Source: Lojkania enalia (lineage: Eukaryota; Ascomycota; Dothideomycetes; Pleosporales). From it: 40,930 nucleotides of DNA. The stretch is from contig ML986722.1 in NCBI GenBank assembly GCA_010094045.1, positions 5,216 to 46,145 on the forward strand, written 5' to 3'. The notes under the pieces were generated by a model that was given only the letters and a program-made list of their open reading frames with translations, made no database searches and was not told the origin of the DNA. The position numbers and the translations under genes were made by a program. Positions 33,791 through 40,930 of the stretch are shown here, one piece after another; positions within the stretch are counted from its first letter, which is position 1; each line of letters opens with the position of its first letter.

Positions 33791-34170
33791 AGCTGCTACC
33801 GCTAGGCTGACATTCAGCCATGGTATCGTGTGTAACCTTTATCTAGGCTACCGTTATGCAACCTGCGCCTATTCTAATCTTACGCCCCCTTATTCGACCC
33901 GGAAAGAGAATTTCGCTGCCAACGACCTCGAAAATGCTAAGCGTGGGACGACTAGGGCAAAAGTCGCGGGCTCAGAGGTAAAAAGAATTTTTAGACTATT
34001 CCGTTAGCGGGGACCTAATTCTGAAAGCGTCATCCATCGAATCAATACTCAAACCCAACACAGCCTCAACAATAAATGAAATCGAGAAGAGAGGGCGCGA
34101 AACAGCGGCGCCAACAATAAGGCTTCTTCCCTTTTTTTCAGCAAGCAGATGACAAACCAAAACGCCATAG

Positions 34171-34317
34171 ACGGAAATTTTTAAAAATTGGCTTTCTCTA
34201 ACAAGACCCTCGCGTTCATGGGGACTTGTGGTAACCTCATTGTTTCTAATTGTTTGGCTATATACCGTAGCATATGCAACCTTAATGCTAGCTTTAGGAC
34301 TGCAAGACTCAGAGATT
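34171..34317 (+). pseudogene. Possible membrane-protein exon remnant
   Basis: A 49-codon frame between stops contains WGLVVTSLFLIVWLYTVA followed by YATLMLALGLQDSEI, a strongly hydrophobic segment long enough for a membrane helix with a polar end. Fungal multi-helix membrane proteins have similar segments, but there is no second segment in reach. It may be chance. Confidence 0.25.
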
Positions 34318-35681
34318 TGAGGTACAGACATGGTACTTACCTCCTAGTGCTGTTCATGGCAAATATCTGGCTAGACGAGGACGAGGGAAGAATGGCGCAT
34401 GGAACGATTGCTCATGCATTGAAGGATATGGCGTTTGCGGATACCGTATCATTATTTGGAAGGAAGAGGTTGCAGGACAAATTTCATGACTGATGTATGA
34501 GGTCACTTGTAGATAAGGCACAATTTAATTTGGCCATGAAGTTAATTCACAAAACGTAGTCCGGAAAGAGATGCAGCAATGGGTTTGGTATTCCGCCTAA
34601 GTTCGGCTGATTCATTTGGACATAGAAATCCTTGCTATACGTGGACCATCATTATGGCTCCTGACCTGATTCAGAAGAGAGCATACATTTTTTGTATAAT
34701 TATAGGTATGGTTACGATGCGACATTTTCTGAAGATAACAATTCTTGGGCCACGCAAATCAATTCGACCTCTTAGCGCTATCTATTTACTTACCCGCAGG
34801 ACCTAACGCTGATTCTGTCTATACTTAAGCACCTTCTCCTCTTCCTCTCAGTACTCACACTGGGATCCTTTTTCATTTGCGCGTCTGCCTGCGTCGGCTC
34901 TTCCTATCCACAAAGCCTACTTTCACCCAGATTGCTAGCAGGATTCTGGACAGATTTTGTGTCTGGAGAGCCTGCAGAGCAGTCTATTACGCGGGGCTGG
35001 TTGATTTTTTGGTTTTCGAGGTTGGTGTGGAATTGGGAGATGCTAGAGGATTAACCTAGAACAGCGGTTTCTTTTCGTGCATGTGTGCGGGCTAAGGCTG
35101 TCGTCGCCAGGAAACCCGGTTGGGATAAAGCGTGAGGTTTGCGTATATCTAGTATACCTGGGGCGTGACGGCGTCTCTAGGGTTGGCGGCGCGCTGGCCG
35201 CGCAGCCAGAATGGTTCAGAGAATCCTGGACGCTTTGATGGTTTGAAGATTGAGCAAATCCTTGTACAAAATGTAATTTTATATCAAAGGCATTAGGCGG
35301 AATTTATTTATATACATAATATATCTTGATACACTAAAAGGACCTGACATTGACGTTGTCATATCATCACATAAAAGCGTCCTTGGACCGTCAAAAACTA
35401 ACCGACTATAGTAGCAGCATGATACCTTATAACTGTATTAGTGATCTTTTCAACTAAATGGAATGATCTCCTCATGATAGGATGTGACACTTTTTCAATA
35501 ATACTGGCTATCTATACCTAAGTTATCGCACAAACGGGGCTATTGAGGCATATCTACCTACGGCACTTAGACGATAGATTTATCACATGGGCACTCGCCT
35601 GTCCGTTTGACCGTTTGGGTCTGGGCCTGATTGCTTATTCTCAATGCGTCCGCTCCCTTAAGAACTCACTCAGGGAGTAGA

Positions 35682-35696
35682 CCGGTGGTTCAGTGG
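35682..35696 (+). other. tRNA-Gly-like 5' fragment
   Basis: CCGGTGGTTCAGTGG is nearly the same as the acceptor/D-arm part of eukaryotic tRNA-Gly and includes an A-box-like GGTTCAGTGG. No matching anticodon arm or B-box follows on this strand, so it is not a working tRNA; a tRNA-derived remnant is possible. Confidence 0.3.
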
Positions 35697-36267
35697 CCTT
35701 TTGGGGTACAACAAGCGAGCTTCGCTCTCGCATAATTAAACGAAAAATTGTGAATCTTAATACCAGATTATCGAAATGCCCGGCGTGAGGCGAATTGAAC
35801 CTGGGTGTCTGTCCCGGAATAAGAGACACCCTGTCACCTGATATGAAATGGCAAGCAAGTTCCTGTTTTGCAAATTAAAATAGAAAAATATTTTTGGGGG
35901 GTGTTCACTATTCCCCCAATAGTCCAAGACTAGAAGACAAGGCACAGGGAGATAGCTGACCTCGCCAGGGGACGTTCCAAGGGCTTAATAGCACACGTCA
36001 CATGAAATCGCGATATCGCGTACGATCGATGGCGTCATAGCCCATGCCAAGTTACAAAGGTTATTATTGCACCCGGCCCGGTGCCGAGGGCCGATCATAG
36101 CTTGAGTTATGATACAGTTTGATGCTCAAACTCGCTTTCCCATCGCTTGTTCTTCCTACCTCCACAGCTTTCGCGGATCGAGGTTGCTTCTACTTCCCTT
36201 ATCTACTTCCGTGATTCCTAACGCTCTCTGCCCAACAAGCTTTTTACCTCCTCCACCCCCGATAGAC

Positions 36268-37799
36268 ATGTCAAGTATGGTGTCAGCGCGACCTTCCGAG
36301 CTGTTGTCTGGCATCGAGTACAACAAATACGACCATTCCGACATCGAGAGTGCTAATGATCATCGAAGATCGCTCCCCAAGAACTTATGCCCGCAGGAAC
36401 GATTCCGGGATGCGGTTGAGACGACGGTGAACCTCAATCGGGCGAAGGATATGAAGAAGGCGCTCTTGGAGGAGGTCGACCGCAACACACTGGAGAAGTT
36501 TAGATTGAATGATATGGAGGTTCAATATTATCCTAATCAATTAACATATCTGTGCTAACGGTGAGCATAGTTAAAAGCGATTAAGAACAGGAAAGTCCGC
36601 AAGTTCTACGAAAACCAGAATGAGCGTCTTGATGACTGGCGCGAGGTTGACATGATTGTAATGGCACTCGCCGACGATGTGCTGGATAGTATGGGTCCGA
36701 TGGACCTAGACCACGACGGCATCGCTGAGGAGCGCGGTCCGCTGTATACCAGTGGGGAGAATGTCGAGCCATTTCTTCCAGATGAAGAGCGTGCAAGGCG
36801 CAGGAAAGCTGCGAGGAATTCGAAATGGGCTATTAATGTAAGCTACGTAGCATTTGACAGAGCTTAAGCTGATGCGACAAGATCAACGTCATAGTCAATA
36901 TCCTCCTCCTGGCCGCGAAAGGTGTAGCGGCCATTTATTCATCCTCCCTCTCTCTCATTGCATCGCTCGTCGACTCTGCGCTCGATCTCCTCTGCACTGT
37001 GATTATATGGTCTACCAACAAACTTGTTGACTGGAAGCTCAAACGACTAAAGAAGAAGTTCCCCGTTGGACGGCGCCGTCTCGAGCCCATTGGAATTCTC
37101 GTCTTCTCCATAATAATGATTATTTCGTTCCTACAGATCCTCCAAGAATCAGTTGAGAAGCTACTGCCCAGCGGAGACCATACTACTGCGTCACTCCCGC
37201 CTGCCGCTATATTCAGCATGGTGGCCACTATTGTGGTAAAAGGTACCATCTGGATCGGCTGTGCAAAGGTGAAGACGACCCAAGTGCAGGCGCTAGCCCA
37301 GGATTGTAAGACAGATGTCTACTTCAACACCCTTTCCCTCGCCTTCCCTCTCATTGGCCATCGACTAGATATCTGGTGGCTTGACCCTGTCGGCGCTTCG
37401 TTGCTTTCAATCTTTATAATCTACGACTGGGCCGGAACTTGTTTGGAGAATGTCACCAGATTGACGGGCGAGGCTGCTAGCGATAGAACATCGCGAAAGA
37501 TGATGTACATGGCCTGGCGCTTTGCTCCACTTGTGGAAGGCTATAAGATGGTCAAGAGCTACCATGCTGGTGATGGAATATGGGTGGAGATAGACATTCT
37601 ATTAAACGAAAGGACGCCGCTGAAGAAAGCACACGATGTTGCAGAAACCCTGCAATATTGCACGGAAGGTCTGAAGGAGGTTGATCGAGCATTTGTAACC
37701 ATGGACTGTAAGTGCCAGGTATATTTGTTGATTATGTAAAACTGATTGTTTGTAGATACTTCGCAAGGACCAGTAGGCCACGCGGCTGAAAATGAATAG
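36268..37799 (+). CDS. Cation diffusion facilitator (Mn-type CDF transporter), 4 exons, 462 aa
   Basis: Predicted divalent-metal/proton antiporter in an internal or plasma membrane. Exons 36,268-36,519, 36,571-36,837, 36,882-37,707 and 37,756-37,799; introns of 51, 44 and 48 bp with GT-AG ends, total 1,389 nt. The first intron has a clear CTAAC branch site. The first 173 residues are a soluble, charged tail with FYENQNERLDDW and FLPDEE, usual in fungal members. Helices follow from residue 174. Metal-site motifs are DSALD (Asp204, Asp208) in helix 2 and DCKTD (Asp314, Asp318) in helix 5. DxxxD in both is typical of manganese-type CDFs, whereas zinc types usually carry HxxxD. A carboxy-terminal cytoplasmic domain follows, and exon 4 supplies its end, YTSQGPVGHAAENE. 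The start at 36,268 is preferred over the open frame to 36,109, which looks like leader. Confidence 0.88.
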
Positions 37800-38674
37800 T
37801 GAATAGCTTCACGAGGCCGCACTGGCTTGAAAAATGTGTATGTACGAGCAGCACCTATAATACATTCATCTTTTTCCAATTTTAGAGAATGAAAGAATGT
37901 CGTATTCAATATGCAAGCAACGCCAATACTGTCCATTCCCTCCTCATTCCAGTCGAAATTCCCATGTTACCCTGCTACACAATTTATCTTGACGCACACC
38001 TAGCGAGCCGCAAGGATAGCCTGTTCAATTTTAGATACGCCAGCAGATCCAAGAAAGCGCACTCGAATGGAGTTCCGCGTTTTCCTTTAGAGGATATATT
38101 CTCGCACTCAAGAGTGCTCATGTTTCACCTAAGATATCTGACTGGATGATTCCATCTAGGTGAAATCCCTCCACGGGTATTGGAGAAGATCCGGTTGCTT
38201 AACGCTGTGGTCTTCACAAAACGTTTAACCTTGAAGTACGGCACATGTTAGCTCGTCCTTCAACAATTTTCATCTCCTACGGATCAGTAGCTTCTACTCT
38301 CCATTTATCCATACCCCATCCCTTTCTATATTTCACGTCTAACTTTGTAACCCTTCTCTTGTTTGGTGGGGTGTTAAGAAATGTCTTCGCCATGCTGGGT
38401 CCTTCCTCCCGATTCCTTCGGTGCCTCGAACTAGAGCTAGAATATTTCATGGTCTCGAATATCTCCGAAGGCTGCGCGCGTCCTCAGAGACTTGCTTGGC
38501 GAACGGGATGCGTTGAGTCTCTGTAGCTAAGAGTACCATAGCACGTGTAACCTTAGGCGTATGTCGGCTCCGCACCAAATGAACACATTTCGTTTATTTG
38601 TCTTACGGACCTTGCAGGCACTCAACGTGTTTTATCAGTCATCCGGCAGCCCCATCAATTCTGCGCGACTTAAC
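37800..38674. other. Transporter 3' flank, no gene recognised
   Basis: Non-coding. A 93-codon plus-strand frame at 38,245-38,526 has no recognisable domain. Two inverted repeats occur at 38,104-38,117 (GCACTC-AA-GAGTGC) and 38,123-38,165. The RIP-mutated arm begins at about 38,675. Confidence 0.5.
38123..38165. repeat. 9-bp inverted repeat
   Basis: TTTCACCTA at 38,123-38,131 and TAGGTGAAA at 38,157-38,165 pair perfectly with a 25-base loop. It lies over 320 bp beyond the CDF stop. Function unknown. Confidence 0.4.
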
Positions 38675-38880
38675 TTTTAATATATATAAGACTTAGCGCG
38701 CTAGTATATCTTCTATATTAATAAGAAAGGCTTTCTACTAGCTTTTAGGGACGTGTTTTTTAATATATATATAATAACTATTAGAAAACTTTTAAAGTAT
38801 TAAATCTAATTTCTTTAAATATATTAATAGTATTTAAACGCTTTAAAATACGACTATATACTCTACTAGAACTCTTTATA
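38675..38880 (+). mobile_element. Pogo/Fot1-like fragment (family of copies 1, 2 and 4)
   Basis: Matches the transposase part of copy 4 from about 21,147 onward: the same YINK-GF segment and surrounding bases with RIP-type differences. Neither end is present. On the right it stops at TA (38,879-38,880), where another element begins. Confidence 0.8.
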
Positions 38881-40930
38881 ACGTACAGCACAAGCGAGCT
38901 GATCACCCAAGCAAGCTGATCATGATGCTAAGACCACACCAAAATCGCGACTACTTTTCGCAAAATATTGTACTTTCTTGCATTCTATCGTACTATATAG
39001 TATAGTAGCCTATTCTTCTATATCTATAGCATCATTTTTACACGTCCGCGAGTTATACCTAGCCTCGCCGTACTACCTGCAGCGCCTTTAAGTCGGCTGG
39101 TCTCCATTAACGCGCGCCTTCTTCCTACCCTTCTTCCTATTAGTATAAGCGCTAAACTCTTTTAGAGTAGTTAATTAAGCGCTTTCTTTAATTATTAGGT
39201 TACCTTCCTTCTATATACGCTTTCTTTTATGCAATCGACGTTGTATAGCAGCCTTATTAGCTGCTTAAAACTTAGTAACCTAAACGCGTAATAGTACGTT
39301 TTTATATATTATATATATAGCACCCTTTATAAACTATTTAAACGCCTCTACTATTAAAATAGGTAAGCTATCTAGGTGCTTTTAAACTCTTAATTAAACG
39401 TATATAGATTAAAACCTAAATTTAATAGAATTATTTGGTATTTTTAACTCTTAAGAGATATCTTTAACTATAAAAAGTATTAGTGTATATAGTTAAACTT
39501 TAAGCTTTAATAGTATTATATCTAGGTTAAATAGAACTAGACTAGTGCCTTAAAAGCTATTTAGGATATTACTCTTCGTAATTACTATATTAAAAGCTGC
39601 TTTAAAGTAGGGTAAGAACTTAATTTTTATAATATAGTTAATATAACTATATATTAGCTACTTAACTTAGCATCTATATACAGTTTTTAAAGGTGAGAAA
39701 TAACTTACATCTAATAGCTATAGTAGATATAATAAATATAGAGGTATATAAAGAGTAATAATATTCTTTTTCTTGTAGAGCTACCTAAATTTAAGTAAGT
39801 CGTAGCTCTTATAGCTGTTAAGAATTAGTAATTAATATATACTAATAGTATAATCTTTTATATATATATTAAAGTACTTTAACTATTTAATACTAATATT
39901 ATTTATCGTCCAGTTGTTATTAGTAACCTATATAGTCTAGGTTAGTAGAATATTATCTTCTTTATACTATATAGAGAGGTAGTAGGTACCTATAAAGATA
40001 ATAAAAGATAGTATTACCTATCCTATCGCGTTAATATTCTAGATAACTATAGTCTACTTATAATTATCTAGCTGGAGCTGCTTTAGTTAATTCTATCTCT
40101 TAGAGCTAGTAACTACTACTCCTATTAATATTACACCTATTATAAAGTCTAATTCATCAAAGTTATATATATTTTTATTAATAATACCATACTTAGCCTT
40201 TATATTCTATATAAGGTAGAACTAGCCTCTTATAACTTTAAGATTCTTATATTTAGCTCTTAAATAGTCGTACTTTTAATTAAATTTAACCTTAAACTTA
40301 GGCGTATATTTAATAAAATTCTCTACCCAGTTCTTTCTAACCTAGCTAGTAGAGTATACAGCTAGTAGTAAATTGGCTATATTTTAAATAGTAGTAAGCT
40401 GCGGCGGAAATCCTCTTATATCTAGATCTAGTATATACTAAAAAATTACCCACTCCTTAGTTTTACTAAACTTTATTAAATTAGGCTGGTAATCGCGTTA
40501 TAGAGCTATTCCTCGCCTTTATATACTAAGTATACTTTAGGAAATATTATAGATTAATATAGTACGACGTATAGTTAATATTACGTTTTATTAAAGAGCT
40601 TAGAGTATAAGCTATATTCTAGCTTCTTTCTAAATTAATTCTATAGTTGTTAATTATAGTATAATACTATAAAGTATAATTATCGCGATTTTAGTAGAGT
40701 TTTAATATTATAATTAGCTCGTTTAGGTAATCAGCTCGCTTATACTATATATTACTATAAATACTATAGATATTAAAAACTTTAAATAATACGCTTAAAT
40801 TTTTATTTTAAAACTTATATAAAACTCTTTTAGTTTATTATTTATAATAATTTAAAGCGGATTTATATAACTTATTAAAGAAGTTAAATTAATATTATAC
40901 TAGAATATACTTATAAACTTTTAGATTACT
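38881..40930 (-). mobile_element. Second Pogo-type element, minus strand, runs off the window
   Basis: Begins ACGTACAGCACAAGC directly after a TA, so the insertion site and the ACGT tip match the other Pogo elements here, but the terminal sequence differs: CAAGCGAGCTGATCA at 38,891-38,905 is repeated as CAAGCAAGCTGATCA at 38,908-38,922, a 17-bp period. This is the element's 3' end. The first hundred bases are hardly RIP-mutated; the rest is heavily mutated. The other end lies outside the window. Confidence 0.8.
39100..40930 (-). pseudogene. Transposase relic of the second Pogo-type element
   Basis: The minus strand reads KYGIINKNIYNFDELDF near 40,150-40,195, the first catalytic block of Fot1/Pogo transposases (usually NFDETGF), with its Asp kept. 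It is followed by IIGVILIGVVVTSS, the next strand of the fold. Towards 39,100-39,260 comes a Lys/Arg-rich carboxy tail (RKRLINYSKRV-type), as in Fot1-like proteins. Many stops. The amino-terminal part is beyond the window edge. Confidence 0.75.

Larger units (their letters stand above)
33791..36267. other. Long non-coding stretch with small remnants
   Basis: No gene supported. Two small things are listed separately: a short hydrophobic-helix-coding frame at 34,171-34,317 and a tRNA-Gly-like 15-mer at 35,682-35,696. Other small frames (34,188-34,493, 34,579-34,806) match nothing I know. The last 150 bases before 36,268 are pyrimidine-rich, usual for a fungal 5' leader. Confidence 0.5.

Noticed and set aside
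34188..34806. Open frames at 34,188-34,493 and 34,579-34,806
   Set aside because: No recognisable domain; the first overlaps the hydrophobic frame in another phase. Not supported.
35776..35850. Possible minus-strand tRNA with GGTTCAATTC and an 8-bp stem (GGGTGTCT/AGACACCC)
   Set aside because: The T-arm does not pair, no 5' acceptor strand matches, and the long stem does not fit an anticodon arm. Not a tRNA; mentioned only as a remnant.
38245..38526. 93-codon plus-strand open frame with hydrophobic start
   Set aside because: No recognisable family, no conserved motif; treated as non-coding.

Overview
The window looks like a filamentous ascomycete (Pezizomycotina) chromosome. Genes have short introns of about 45-60 bp with GT-AG borders. 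There is a Zn2Cys6 regulator, a relic of a HET (heterokaryon incompatibility) domain, and fungal-type transposons. The flanks carry the signature of repeat-induced point mutation (RIP): C-to-T and G-to-A changes, Gln codons turned into stops, and extreme TA richness. I cannot name the species from the sequence.

Layout. (1) 1-21,918 is a dead, RIP-mutated transposon nest with no intact gene. A minus-strand Ty3/Gypsy element (pieces at 1-1,780, 7,285-8,713 and 13,867-15,102) was split by a plus-strand chromodomain Gypsy element (1,781-7,284, paired 202-bp LTRs, 5-bp target duplication). It was split again by a minus-strand Ty1/Copia element (8,714-13,866, paired 164-bp LTRs, ATTAG duplication). 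Then come four Pogo/Fot1-like DNA transposons (15,103-21,918), one inserted inside another. (2) 21,919-22,990 is a transition zone with LTR-like direct repeats and a transposase zinc-knuckle relic. (3) 22,990-38,674 is a gene island of ordinary composition. (4) 38,675-40,930 is a second RIP-mutated arm: a Pogo fragment interrupted by another Pogo-type element that runs out of the window.

The island holds four genes I can support. On the minus strand, in a row, are an APH/choline-kinase-fold phosphotransferase (24,947-26,050), a four-exon DHA2-type major facilitator exporter (27,322-29,271) and a two-exon Zn2Cys6 transcription factor (29,774-32,144). On the plus strand is a four-exon cation diffusion facilitator with Mn-type DxxxD metal sites (36,268-37,799). 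Between them, at about 33,296-33,790, is a broken HET-domain gene. The rest of the island is long non-coding DNA.

How the parts may work together (inference): the regulator lies directly upstream of the exporter on the same strand. The 502-bp gap between them holds a perfect 19-bp palindrome (29,521-29,539) whose core is an everted CCG-N5-CGG, the kind of site Zn2Cys6 dimers bind. Regulator, exporter and a small-molecule kinase in one row would fit a small detoxification or efflux module. The substrate is not visible from sequence, and the kinase's membership rests only on position. The other notable pattern is a set of 17-bp repeated units in the ends of several Pogo-like families, the same length as the CENP-B box.
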